Below, piece after piece: positions 46,677 through 56,478 of a DNA stretch of 64,000 bases; position 1 is the stretch's first letter; each line of letters starts with the position of its first letter. This DNA is from Massilia sp. H-1. Its GTDB lineage: Bacteria; Pseudomonadota; Gammaproteobacteria; Burkholderiales; Burkholderiaceae_D. The notes beneath the pieces are model-generated. The model did no database searches. It had not been told where the DNA came from and worked only from the letters and a program-made list of their open reading frames with translations. Both the position numbers and the translations under genes were made by a program. The stretch covers positions 3,286,001 through 3,350,000 of the forward strand of contig CP087969.1 of assembly GCA_024703915.1 (NCBI GenBank), read 5' to 3'.

Positions 46677-46999
46677 GCGCGCCCGACATGCAGGGCAAGG
46701 TCGACCTGATGGGCAAGGTATTCCTGGGCCGCCTGCCGGTGCGCTTCGAGAAAATGAACGAGGCCTTCGCCCAGTGCCGCGCGGGCACGGCCGATCCGCA
46801 GGCCGGGCTGACGGAACTGCACCGCCTGCTGCACTCGCTGGCGGGCGCAGGGCCAGCACCTTCGGTTTCGCGGGCCTGGGCCAGCAGGCCAGAGAGATTG
46901 AATTGCGCGTCAGCGCAGCTGCTCGCGGGCGGCCAGCACAGCGACGCCGAGCTTGACCAGCTGGGTCAGGCACTGACGACTTTGCAGGAAAAAAACTAG
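46673..46999 (+). CDS. Hpt-domain phosphotransfer protein (frame broken)
   Basis: About 108 residues starting at GTG 46673, overlapping the receiver stop. The phosphotransfer His lies in 'ELHRLLHSLAGAAGTFGF' (HSLAGAAG is the Hpt signature), with helices 'KVFLGRLPVRFEKMNEAFAQ' before it and 'DAELDQLGQALTTLQE' after. Two breaks (about 46848 and 46905) scramble the middle of the literal frame. Confidence 0.83.
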   Translation: MSAPDMQGKVDLMGKVFLGRLPVRFEKMNEAFAQCRAGTADPQAGLTELHRLLHSLAGAGPAPSVSRAWASRPERLNCASAQLLAGGQHSDAELDQLGQALTTLQEKN

Positions 47000-47008
47000 A
47001 GGGGCATC

Positions 47009-47822
47009 ATGGACAAATCGCTAGTATTCAGCAAGACCGCCAAGGGAATGACCGAGTTCAAAGCGGGCGGGAAGAACCTGGCGCGCGAGCATGCGCGTAT
47101 CCTGTCGCTGATCAACGGCAAGAGCAGCATCGCCGACATGATCGAACACGGCGCCCTGATCGAGGGCAAGTATGCGGCGACCATCGAGTCGCTCGTCGAG
47201 CACGGCCTGATCCGCGTGTTCGAAGGCTCGCGCTACCACACCGATTCCTTCGAATGGACCACGGGCTTCGACGACGACGATTTTTCGGACCTGCCGCAAG
47301 CCATCACGGTCGAGGAATTGTCACCCCAGGAAAGCGTGCAGATCTGGGCCCAGGCCAAGCGCGGCGCGAGCGAACTGAAGTCGGCTGGCTTCTACTCCTA
47401 CGGCAACAAGGCGCCGCTGACGCTGGTGGAAGGCGACATCGGCCTGCGCGCGCTGGTGGTCGAAGACGACGAAGAGCTGGCCGAATTGCTGGTCGTGCTG
47501 CTGTCGGAAAAGGCATGCTGGTGCAGGTGGCGGCCGACGTGCCGAGCGCGCTGGCGGCCGTCCATAACGGGGCCCCGCCCGACATCGTGCTGCTCGACAT
47601 CGTACTGCCCGGCCAGCCCGGCAAGGATGGCTTCGACGTGCTGACCTTCATCCGGCGCCAGCTCGCCTGGTCGCGGGTGCCGGTCGTGATGGTCACCTCG
47701 GAAGTGTCGGACGACCAGGTCATGAAGGGACTCAAGGCTTGGCTGGCGCCGACGGTTACATGTTCAAGCCGTTCAAGTGGGAATCGCTGTACGGCCTGAT
47801 TCAGCAGACGCTGGGAATTTAA
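47009..47822 (+). CDS. Response regulator with an N-terminal winged-helix-like domain
   Basis: About 271 residues. Residues ~1-75 ('[20 protein letters not shown]', '[20 protein letters not shown]', '[20 protein letters not shown]') look like a small winged-helix module of the kind found in bacterial type IV pilus/PatA-like regulators. Residues ~150-271 are a receiver ('[20 protein letters not shown]', '[20 protein letters not shown]', 'MFKPFKWE'). Breaks near 47513 and 47740. It ends the kinase-receiver-Hpt-receiver array and its stop overlaps that of gloA on the other strand. Output unknown. Confidence 0.78.
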
Positions 47823-48228
47823 CGCAGGCCGGCGCCGCGCGCCATCCTTGCGCTCGATCAGTTCGATCTTGTAGCCGTCCGGGTCGGTGACGAAGGCGAT
47901 CACGGTGGTGCCGCCCTTGACCGGACCCGGCTCGCGCGTGACGTTGCCGCCATTGGCGCGCACCGAATCGCAGGCCGCGACGATGTCGTCGGCCGAAATG
48001 GCCAGGTGGCCGTAGGCGCTGCCCATCTCGTACTTGTCCACGCCCCAGTTGTAGGTCAGTTCCAGCTCCGCGTGTTCCGGATTATTGCCGTAGCCGACGA
48101 AGGCCAGCGTGTACTTGTACTCCCGGGTTCTCGCTGGTGCGCAGCAGCGTCATGCCCAGCACCTTGGTGTAGAAGTCGATCGAGCGCTGCAGGTCGCCGA
48201 CCCGGAGCATGGTGTGCAGAATGCGCAT
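47819..48228 (-). CDS. gloA: Lactoylglutathione lyase (glyoxalase I)
   Basis: Converts the methylglyoxal-glutathione hemithioacetal to S-lactoylglutathione. About 136 residues: '[20 protein letters not shown]' (metal His), '[20 protein letters not shown]', '[18 protein letters not shown]' (metal Glu), '[11 protein letters not shown]' (metal His) and '[15 protein letters not shown]' (metal Glu). ATG 48228 follows AAGGAA. Breaks near 48123 and in the last ten codons; the corrected end is TAA 47819-47821. Confidence 0.94.
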
Positions 48229-48269
48229 CGCAGTTCCTTGAAAGAAGCTAAAGATGCGATTCTAACCGC

Positions 48270-48698
48270 TCACGATTCCAGGCGTGCGTCGAGCGTGATG
48301 CTGGCCTTGAGCAGCTTGGACACCGGGCAGTTCTCCTTGGCGTCGCGGGTGGCCTTGTCGAACGCTTCCTGGCTGGCGCCAGGGATGTCGGCAACCAGGC
48401 TCAGGTGAACGGCGCTGATGGCAAAGCCGCCCTCGACCTTGTCCAGCGTGACGGTGGCCGTGGTGTGCAGGCGCCTGGCGGTCAGGCCCGCTTCGCCCAG
48501 CTTGCCCGACAGCGCCATCGTGAAGCAGCCCGCGTGGGCGGCGCCGATCAGCTCTTCGGGGTTGGTGCCGGGGCCGTTTTCAAAGCGCGTGTTGAAACCG
48601 TACTGGGTATTGTCCAGCACCCCGCTCTGGGTTGAAATACTGCCTTTGCCATCTTTGAGGCCGCCGCTCCAGGCAGCGCTGCCGGATCGTTTGATCAT
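48270..48698 (-). CDS. OsmC-family peroxiredoxin-like hydroperoxidase
   Basis: Intact, 142 residues. The two redox Cys of the family are seen in 'EELIGAAHAGCFTMALSGKL' and 'CPVSKLLKASI'. 'GTNPEELIGAAHAGCF' is the OsmC signature. It reduces organic hydroperoxides with a dithiol donor. ATG 48698 has AAGGAGAAC upstream. It lies between gloA and a small stress-like protein on the same strand, suggesting a small detoxification group. Confidence 0.93.
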   Translation of the reverse strand: MIKRSGSAAWSGGLKDGKGSISTQSGVLDNTQYGFNTRFENGPGTNPEELIGAAHAGCFTMALSGKLGEAGLTARRLHTTATVTLDKVEGGFAISAVHLSLVADIPGASQEAFDKATRDAKENCPVSKLLKASITLDARLES

Positions 48699-48709
48699 GC
48701 CGTTCTCCT

Positions 48710-48985
48710 TTATTTGTCGTGGTGACGCATGCCCTTGCTTTAAGCATCGCTGCGCGGCCGGGCCTGGCCGCTGCCATGCCATGGGGGCGCCAGGCCCGGC
48801 GTGCCGTGCAGGTCGGTATCGACCAGGCCCTGGGCCAGGTCGTCGGCGGCCTGCTGCATGACGCCGCGCGGCGCCTTGGCTTGCCCGTCGGGCGACTCGT
48901 CGCGCTCGTGCGGCAGGCGCCGGGCGCCGTCGTTGCCCGTCTTGGCCTGGGTATTGATGTTGCGGTCGTTCGTGTCGGCTGCCAT
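48710..48985 (-). CDS. Small hydrophilic protein of unknown function
   Basis: About 91 residues, polar and probably disordered: 'MAADTNDRNINTQAKTGNDG', 'RRLPHERDESPDGQAKAPRG', 'VMQQAADDLAQGLVDTDLHG', corrected C-terminus 'SDAGKGMRHHDK'. The pattern 'HERDES' plus 'VMQQAADDLAQGLVDTD' recurs in small proteins of related genera, without known role. One break at 48739 (a TTTAAGC-type site). It sits 12 bases upstream of the OsmC gene. Confidence 0.6.
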
Positions 48986-49117
48986 GTTCGGCTCCTGTGG
49001 ACGTGGTTTGCCCCATCCTAGCGCGTCAGGGCTAGGCGAAAGTCGCCCGATTGGATATGCATTTGCGCAATAAAAACGGCTACCATGGAGGGCAATGCGA
49101 ATCGGAAGGATTTTTCA

Positions 49118-50006
49118 GTGACATCGAGCCTGGCCCTGGACGAAGAAACAAGCAATTGCCACAACTGCGGCGCCGCCGTCAGCTACCACTACTGCGCCGT
49201 ATGCGGACAAGAAACGCGGCTCCACGTCCCGAGCGCAGCATGAGTTCATCCACGAGTTTGTCGGCCATTACGTGGCGCTCGAAGGGCGCCTGTGGAAGAC
49301 GATCTATTTTCTGCTGCGCAAGCCGGGCTTCCCTGAGCGCCGAATACATCGACGGGCGCCGCAAGCGCTACGTCGAACCGCTGCGCGTCTACCTGACCTT
49401 CAGTATCCTGTTCTTCTTCGTCCTCAAGCTGATGGGTCCGCCCGTGGTGCAGGCCGACATGCCCGCGCCGCAGGCGGCCTCGGCAGAGCATGCGGCCAAG
49501 GTGCGCAAGGAATCGGTCGGCCTGATCCAGCTTGATCCGGGCAATGACATCGCCACTATCTCGACCGTGCCGGGCATCGGGCCCAAGCTCACCGCCTTCA
49601 TGGCCAGGCTAGACCCATGAACAGTTCAAGGCGCTCGCCGCCGGGTTTTCGCCTACGTGCCGTATGCGATGTTCTGCCTGATGCCGCTGTTCGCGTTGTA
49701 TCTCAAGCTGCTGTATCTGGGCAGCGGGCGCCGTTACGGCGAACACTTGCTGTTCGCGCTGCATAGCAACGCCTTCGCCTTTGCCATGTTCGGCCTGATG
49801 ATCATGGCTTAGGCGCCCTGAACCTGGATCTGATCGTGTTCCTGATGGGGCTGTGGCTGGTGATCTACTTGCCGCTGGCCATGCGGCGCGTGTTCGGCGG
49901 CTCGTACTGGGCGACCGGCCTGCGCTGGATCGTGCTGGTCACCGCCCACATGCTGAGCATGATGGCGGCCATCCTGACCGCCTTCGGGCTGGCTATCCTA
50001 GGTTGA
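49118..50006 (+). CDS. DUF3667 membrane protein with N-terminal zinc ribbon (frame broken)
   Basis: About 296 residues from GTG 49118 (GGAAGGA upstream). A zinc ribbon 'CHNCGAAVSYHYCAVCGQ' is followed by the DUF3667 core 'LEGRLWKTIYFLLRKPG' and 'GRRKRYVEPLRVYLTFSILF', then about five more hydrophobic helices from 49650 on ('YVPYAMFCLMPLFALYLKLL', 'LIVFLMGLWLVIYLPLAM'). Breaks near 49217, 49333, 49608, 49640 and 49807 (GCTTAGGC). Function unknown. Its end overlaps the convergent VOC gene. Confidence 0.82.
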
Positions 50007-50379
50007 AGAAGGGCTTCGGTTCCCACAGTTCGACCTTGTTGCCGTCCGGGTCGATGAACCAGCCGAAGCGCCCGTAATCGTAGGACGCCACCTCATAGGC
50101 CAGTTCGGCCCCGGCCGCCTGCACCTGCTGCAGCGCGCCGTCGAGGTCGTCGACCATCAGGTTGAACATGAAGCCCTTGGTGGACGGGGCGAAGTAGTCG
50201 GTGTCGTCCTTGAACGGGCTGAACACCGTGCAGCCGCCCGGCGGCACGGCGGTGGGCATGAAGCTGGCGTAGTCGCCCGACTCGGTGGGCAGGCCCAGCG
50301 CGGACTGGTACCAGGCCATCAGCGCCTGCGGATTGGGTGATTTGAAGAAGATGCCGCCGACGCCCAGTGCTTTTGCCAT
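49993..50379 (-). CDS. VOC-family protein
   Basis: Intact, 128 residues of vicinal-oxygen-chelate fold: '[20 protein letters not shown]', '[14 protein letters not shown]', '[20 protein letters not shown]', '[20 protein letters not shown]'. The final block ([12 protein letters not shown]) is the typical C-terminal strand with a metal Glu. Substrate unknown. Start ATG 50379 behind AGGAGC. Confidence 0.88.
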   Translation of the reverse strand: MAKALGVGGIFFKSPNPQALMAWYQSALGLPTESGDYASFMPTAVPPGGCTVFSPFKDDTDYFAPSTKGFMFNLMVDDLDGALQQVQAAGAELAYEVASYDYGRFGWFIDPDGNKVELWEPKPFFNLG

Positions 50380-50547
50380 AATCGCTCCTGAAAAAGGGAC
50401 TACACGATGCCATAACTTGTGCGAATGCGGCGCCGCCCACTATACTGTGCATGCATACAGCATTTGCGCCGGGGCCCTGTATGGCAGAAGAGGGCATTAT
50501 GGGTTACTCTGCTGCGTGTCGCTACCCCCCCAACCGCCGAGATTTCT

Positions 50548-51458
50548 ATGCCCGCAACGCCTGAAACGCAAAAAACCATCGCGCTGGTCGTGCGGCCAAA
50601 TATCATTCAAGCATCAACGAGGCCGTGGGCCGGATCGTCGAATTTTTGGGCGGCGCCGCTGCCGCGTGGTGCTGGAGGCGGAAACGGCGGCCCACCTGGG
50701 CCTGACCGGCCTGGAAGCGATGAGCGCGGCGGCGATCGGCAAGGTCGCCAGCGCCGCCATCGTCATGGGCGGCGACGGCACCATGCTCGGCATCGCGCGC
50801 CAGCTGGCGCCGTTCGACGTGCCCCTGATCGGCATCAACCAGGGCCTAAGCTCGGCTTCATGACCGACATTCCCATCGACGGCATGCTGCCGGTGCTGGC
50901 CGAAATCCTGTCCGGCAAAACGCGCGCCGAAAAGCGCACCCTGCTCGAAGGGCGCGTCCTGCGCGACGGCGCCATGATCGCCTGCGGCCTGGCCGTCAAC
51001 GACGTGGTGGTCGCGCGCAGCATCGCAGCCGCATGCATGGCCGAACTGAAGGGTGACGGTGGACGGCATCTTCATGTACAACCAGCGTTCCGACGGCCTG
51101 ATCATTTCCACGCCCACCGGCTCCACCGCCTACGCTGTGTCAGTGGCATGGGCCGCTCCTGCATCCCAGCCTGAACGGCATCGCGCTGGTGCCGATCGCC
51201 CCGCACGCGCTGTCGAACCGGCCGATCGTGGTGCCCGATTCGAGCGAGATCGTGATCGAGATCGTCAGCGGGCGCGACGCCAGCGTCAACTTCGACATGC
51301 AAACCTTCGCCAGCCTGATGCACGGCGACCAGATCGTCATTTCGCGTTCGCCCAACCACATCACCTTCCTGCACCCCGAGGACTGGAGCTACTACCATAC
51401 GCTGCGCGAGAAGCTGCACTGGAATGAGCATCCGTCCGTCGATGGAAAGCTGCGCTGA
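50548..51458 (+). CDS. nadK: NAD kinase (frame broken)
   Basis: Phosphorylates NAD to NADP. Catalytic '[20 protein letters not shown]' (GGDGT), 'LIGINQG' then 'LGFMTDIP', '[20 protein letters not shown]' and '[20 protein letters not shown]' are all typical. Length ~303 residues. Breaks near 50605, 50663, 50848 (CCTAAGC), 51057 and 51147; at the last, GCATGG replaces the expected codons. hrcA, often upstream in this order, is absent; recN follows 35 bases later, as is common. Confidence 0.95.
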
Positions 51459-51493
51459 CGCGTCCACCACCACCGAATTTTCCGATTACTTCA

Positions 51494-53135
51494 TGCTGCG
51501 TACACTTTCCATCCACGACTTCGTCATTGTCGAATCCATCGAGCTTGAATTTTCGAGCGGCTTTTCCGTGTTCACCGGCGAAACCGGCGCCAAGCAAGTC
51601 GATCCTGATCGATGCGCTGCAGCTGGCGCTCGGCGGGCGCGGCGACGCCAGCGTGGTACGCGAGGGCGCGGCCAAGGCCGACATCACGGCCGATTTCGCC
51701 GTCGCAGGCGCCGCTGCCGACTGGCTCGCGCAAAACGAATTCGCGCAGGAAGAGGGCGGCGCGCTGCTGCGCCGCGTGATCGACAACGCGGGCCGTTCCA
51801 AGGCCTTCATCAACGGCATCGCCGCCACCGCGACCCAGCTGCGCGACCTGGGCGACCTGCTGGTCGACATCCACGGCCAGCACGCGCACCAGTCGCTGCT
51901 CAAGACCGATGCCCAGCGCGCTGCTCGACAACCAGGCCGCGTTCAAGGATGCCGGTGCGGGCGAAGACGCGCGCAGCGTGGCGGCCAGCTACAAGGCCTG
52001 GCGCGCTGGCCAAACAGCGCGAAGAATTCGAAACCAATGCCAAGAACGTGCTGATCGAGCGCGAACGGCTCGAGTGGCAGGTGGCCGAGCTGGAAAAGCT
52101 GGCCGTCAAGCCGGGCGAGTGGGCCGAGATCGGCAATGAACACAGCCGCCTGTCGCATGCGGCCAGCCTGCTCGAAGGCGCGCAGGAAGCGCTGGCGGCC
52201 ATCTCCGAGTCCGACCACCCGATCATTTCGCAGCTCTCTTCGCTCAACCAGAAGCTGGGCAAGCTGGTCGACGTCGACGCGCAGCTGCAGCCGGTCATCG
52301 ATTGCATGGCGCCTACCCTGATCCAGCTGCAAGAAGCGGTGTACGCGCTCAATGATTACCTGGACAAGGTCGACCTCGATCCGGCGCGCCTGCGCGCAGT
52401 CGAAGCGCGGCTCGATGCGATCCACAGCACGGCGCGCAAGTTCCGCGTCACGCCCGAAGAACTGCCCGACGAATACGCGGCCCTGTCCGAGCGGCTGGCG
52501 CAGCTGGCCGATGCCAGTGACCTCGACGGCCTGCACAAGCAGGAAGAAAAAATCAAGGTAGCTTACTACATGGCCGCTGCCGCGCGCCTGTCCAAAACGC
52601 GCGCCGCCGGCCGCGCTGCTCGGCACCCAGGTGACGAGCGCGATGCAGGAACTGAGCATGAGCGGCGGCAGTTTCGTGGTCGGCCTCAATCCCTGCGAAC
52701 CGGCCGCCAGCGGTCTGGAACAGGTCGAATTCCTGGTGGTAAGCCACGCTGCATGTGGCCCCCCGTCCGCTGGCCAAGGTGGCTTCCGGCGGCGAGCTGG
52801 CGCGCATCGCGCTGGCCATTTCCGTGATCACGTCCAACGCCACCACCACCCCGACCCTGATCTTCGATGAAGTCGACAGCGGCATCGGCGGCGCCGTGGC
52901 CGAAGTGGTGGGGCGATTGCTCAAGCGCCTGGGCCAGGAACGCCAGGTGCTGTGCGTGACCCACTTGCCGCAGGTGGCCAGCCAGGCCAACCAGCACTTC
53001 CCAGGTTGCCAAGGGCACCACTGACCATGGCAAGACGGTGTCGCACATCGATGTCCTCGACAGCAAGGCGCGGGTGGAAGAAGTGGCGCGCATGCTGGGC
53101 GGGGTCGAAATCACCGCGACCACGCGCAAGCACGC
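51494..53135 (+). CDS. recN: DNA repair protein RecN (frame broken; end unresolved)
   Basis: SMC-like ATPase acting in double-strand-break repair. N-terminus '[20 protein letters not shown]'; Walker A GETGAGKS is broken at 51589-51595 (GCCAAGC in place of GCCGGC, turning the Gly-Lys-Ser into a shift); '[13 protein letters not shown]' follows; a long coiled coil spans 52000-52560; the ABC signature is '[15 protein letters not shown]' and Walker B '[17 protein letters not shown]'. Other breaks: about 51917, 52008, 52560, 52605, 52742 and 53003. The reading frame after '[11 protein letters not shown]' (53130) is ambiguous, so the stop is not assigned. Confidence 0.93.
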
Positions 53136-53217
53136 GCGAAATTGCTCGCTTCCTGGAAGCGCTTTACAAGGCCCGTTCGGGGGGATGGGGACTGTCTGGC
53201 CGGTTTACGGAGCTCAC

Positions 53218-53484
53218 ATGCAACACACACCGCAAAAAAATTTCCTCGGTTTTAACAAACTCCCGGCCCGTGCCGCGGCCTGGGTCATGCCCCTGATCCT
53301 CTCCATCCTGATGACCTTCATTGTGTCGCTGGTCAGTACCTTGCGCAGCCAGGGGCTGGCGCCCGGCCTGTTCGGCCTCTGGATGAGTTCATGGGTCTTG
53401 TCGTGGCTGGTTGCTTTTCCGACATTGCTGCTGTTGCTGCCGGTGGTGCGCAAGGCTACCGGGGCCCTGGTAAACAGCGCATAA
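53218..53484 (+). CDS. DUF2798-family small membrane protein
   Basis: Intact, 88 residues with two hydrophobic helices ('VMPLILSILMTFIVSLVST', 'WVLSWLVAFPTLLLLLPVVR'), matching the two-helix DUF2798 family. Start ATG 53218 behind GGAG, close to the recN end. Function unknown. Confidence 0.8.
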   Translation: MQHTPQKNFLGFNKLPARAAAWVMPLILSILMTFIVSLVSTLRSQGLAPGLFGLWMSSWVLSWLVAFPTLLLLLPVVRKATGALVNSA

Positions 53485-53492
53485 TCGCGGTC

Positions 53493-53792
53493 ATGACCAA
53501 TCCGACCGTTCATCACATCACCGCCAAGATCCGCCTGCTCACCGAAGCGCGCGGCGGGCGTGCCGACCCGATTCCGGGCGGCGAGTTCAACGGCATCATC
53601 GCCGCCCGCGGCCAGCATTTTTCCTACCGCTGCCTGATGCCGCCCGAAGGTCTGGCGCCCGGCGTGACGGCCACGGTCGATATCGAGTTCATGTTCCCTG
53701 AGCTGGCGCTGCCGTTCTTCAAGGTGCTCGACGAGTTCAATCTCTGGGAAGGCGTCACCATCGGCCACGGCCGGGTCGTCAAACTGCCCTAG
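53493..53792 (+). CDS. Stand-alone protein resembling elongation-factor Tu domain 3
   Basis: Intact, 99 residues, no signal peptide. The pattern 'ITAKIRLLTEARGGRADPIP', 'PPEGLAPGVTATVDIEFMFP' and 'LWEGVTIGHGRVVKL' follows the beta-barrel of EF-Tu domain III (AEVYxLxxEEGGR, PGD, EGGRTVGxGxV). The GTPase domain is missing. I infer a free beta-barrel domain; such proteins are seen in scattered proteobacteria without known role. It follows the DUF2798 gene by eight bases. Confidence 0.6.
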   Translation: MTNPTVHHITAKIRLLTEARGGRADPIPGGEFNGIIAARGQHFSYRCLMPPEGLAPGVTATVDIEFMFPELALPFFKVLDEFNLWEGVTIGHGRVVKLP

Positions 53793-53896
53793 TCTCTACC
53801 TTCCGGCACATGCGCTGCCGGACGCGATTTCCTACACTGGCTTGTCGCTGCGTCGTTACGGCGCAGCGGATTTCAGTCCACACTCAAAGGAAATCG

Positions 53897-54450
53897 ATGA
53901 ACAAACTGTTTGCCTCCACCCTGGCCCTGTCGGCCATTCTCTCGGCACCGCTCGCGCAGGCCGACGACCAGCTTTACGTGGGCGCCACCATCGGCCAGCG
54001 GACCGGCCTCACGCTCGACCTGGACGGCACGCGCGAGAGCGACACCAGCCAGCCGCGCGCATTCACCCTGCGTGGCGGGTATGAATTCAATGAGCATGTC
54101 GGGATCGAAGCGGCCTACACGCGTTTTGGCAAACACCGTTTTCCGTCCGGCGCCAGCGTCGACATGGGCGCGCTGTCGGTGGCGGTCAAGGGCTCAATCG
54201 CATTGAGCGACAAATTTTCGTTGTTCGGCAAAGCGGGCGTGGCGCGCCATACCCTCAAGCTGGCTTAAGCACCAGCGAAGACAATGGCAGCTACAGCAAG
54301 GCGCGGCCGCTGTTCGGCGCGGGCGTGGCCTACCGCATCACCGACAATGTGGCGGCAACCGTCGAAGTGGTCGACTACGGCACCCTGCGCACCGGCGCCG
54401 GGGAACTGAAACTGCGCCAGTTCGAAGCCGGTCTCAATGTCCGCTTCTGA
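53897..54450 (+). CDS. OmpX/Ail-like outer-membrane beta-barrel protein
   Basis: About 184 residues. Signal peptide MNKLFASTLALSAILSAPLA, then alternating strands of an eight-stranded barrel ('LYVGATIGQRTG', 'FTLRGGYEFNEHVGIEAAYT', 'KFSLFGKAGVARHTLKL') ending in the barrel-sorting 'FEAGLNVRF'. Break at 54264 (GCTTAAGC before 'TSEDNGSYSKARP'). Ribosome-binding site AAAGGAA. Role may be adhesion or membrane integrity. Confidence 0.85.
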
Positions 54451-54459
54451 TCCGCTTAT

Positions 54460-55093
54460 TCAGATATAACCGAGTTCCAATGCGCGCAGCACTGCGCGCA
54501 AACGGTCACGCACGCCGAGCTTGGAGAGGATGCTCGACACGTGATTCTTGACCGTGCCTTCGCTCGGCCCCAGCGCGGCCGCGATTTCGGCGTTATTGAA
54601 TCCGGTGGCCATCAGCGCCAGGATTTCGGTCTCGCGTTCGGTCAGGCCGGACGCGAGCGGCAGCGCACGGCGCCCGCCGCGCGTTCGTAGCAGGCGCGCG
54701 TGCGTTCGGTCAGCACCGGACGGAACATGGTGCCATGCGGCGTGCACGTGGCGGATCGCATCGGCCAGCCGCTCCAGCGAAATATCCTTCAGCAGAAAGC
54801 CCCGCGCAGCCGCCCGCATGCCGTCGAACAGGGCTTCGTCATCGTCAAAGGTGGTCAGCAAGATGGCGGGCGGCAGGCCCGGCACCTGGCGCCGCAGCAG
54901 CTCGATGCCGGAACAAGCGGGCATGCGCACGTCGAGCAGCACCACATCGGCTTCGCAGCTAAGCCAGCACGGCCTGCGCCTGGTTGCCGTCGGCCGCCTC
55001 GGCCACCACCCGGATGTCTTCCGTCATTTCCAGCAGGCCGCGGATGCCGCTGCGCACCAGGGTCTGATCATCGACCAGCAAAACGCGGATCAT
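54460..55093 (-). CDS. NarL/LuxR-family response regulator (frame broken)
   Basis: About 211 residues. Receiver '[20 protein letters not shown]' with phospho-acceptor Asp in '[18 protein letters not shown]' and '[14 protein letters not shown]'; C-terminal LuxR helix-turn-helix '[20 protein letters not shown]', '[20 protein letters not shown]'. Break at 54959 (GCTTAGC on the minus strand before 'CEADVV') and near 54690. ATG 55093 overlaps the kinase stop by four bases (ATGA). Confidence 0.93.
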
Positions 55094-56318
55094 GCCTCGC
55101 CCCCGGTCAGCGGCAGGACAATGGCGAGCCGGTGGCCGCGGCGCGGACCGGGACCGGCGGCGATCGTGCCGCCCGCGCTGGCCACCCGTTCGCGCATGCC
55201 GCGCATGCCATTGCCCTCGGCCGCGCCGTGTGCGCCGCAGCCGTCGTCGTCGATCGTCAGCAGCACCTGGCCGTCGCGCTTGCGCAGGGCGATGTCGAGC
55301 TGCGCGGCGTCGGCATGGCGCAGGGCGTTGGTCAGCGCTTCCTGCACGCAGTAGAACAAGGTGTGCGCCAGCTGCGCCGATTCGAGGTTCAGATCGTCGC
55401 CGCAGTCGAGCCGGATGGCCGGTTCGGGAATCCCCTTGCACAGCGTTTCGATAGCCGACTTCAGATGGATCTGCGCGCGCCGCTCCGTGCTGACCACGAC
55501 CCGTACTTCGGCCAGCAGGCTGCTGGCCAGTTCGCGCGAGGTGTGCAGGGCGGTAGGCGCCGCTGTGCCGCTTTGGCGCAGCGCCAGGTCCAGGTGCAGA
55601 TTGAGGGCGGTCAGGTGGTGGCCGACCGCGTCGTGCAGGTCGCGCGCGATGCGGGTGCGTTCGGAGGCGCGCACCGTATCGGCCAGCATGGCCTGGGTGG
55701 CGAGCAGGCCCGCGTTCGCCTCGGCCAGCCGCATCCGCACGCGCCGTTCGCGCACCGCCAGCAGGGCGATGCCGAACACGATGGCTTGCACCACCAGTCC
55801 CAGGCTGCCGTACAGCCAGATCATGGTGAGTGCGCCCTCGCGCTGCGCCAGTCCGTTCAGCAGGGTGACGGCGACGATGGCGGCTGCCGTCAGCAGCATT
55901 TGCAGCGCCAGCCAGGCCAGCGCCCGCCGCCACGGCAGGACCACGGCCAGCTCGGCGGCCAGCACGTAGACCATGGACGACATGCTGGCGGCGCAGACCA
56001 GTGTCTGCAGCGCCAGCAGCAAACCGGCCAGCGGCGCGCTGGCGCGCATCCGGGTGCGCAGCCACAGCAGGGCGGCAAAAGAGGCACCAGCGCCAGCTGC
56101 AGGCCGACCACGATCTGGTAGGTAAGCATGCGGCGCGCCATGCCGCATGGCGCCGTGGCGCGAAGGATCAGCTCGGCCAGCAGGCCTACTAAGGCAGAAT
56201 TGAGATCGGCGCGCAGGGGACCATCGGCCAGGAACACGAGGATTTCGATACCGCCGAAGAACAGCGCCGCCAGGACAGCCACCGCGCCGATGCGGTTGAT
56301 TCTGTACCAGTTGAACAT
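55090..56318 (-). CDS. NarX/DesK-type sensor histidine kinase (HisKA_3; frame broken once)
   Basis: About 409 residues. N-terminal half has six or so hydrophobic helices ('[20 protein letters not shown]', '[20 protein letters not shown]'). The HisKA_3 phospho-acceptor helix is '[20 protein letters not shown]', the ATPase has '[19 protein letters not shown]', '[10 protein letters not shown]' and '[16 protein letters not shown]'. One break near 56085. Partner of the LuxR-type regulator immediately downstream. Upstream lies the divergent hemH. Confidence 0.9.
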
Positions 56319-56478
56319 CGGTTGGTCCCCGGCGTGAAGCCTGAACGAGAGTAAGCAGGATTGCCCGCGCATTCTACGGCACGGGGCAGGCGGCGGGCAG
56401 TGCCGGAAGTCACGGCAGTCGCCCGCCCGCGCAATCTGGGATAAACTGTGCTCCCCTCGCAACCGCTTAGGCCTGAAC

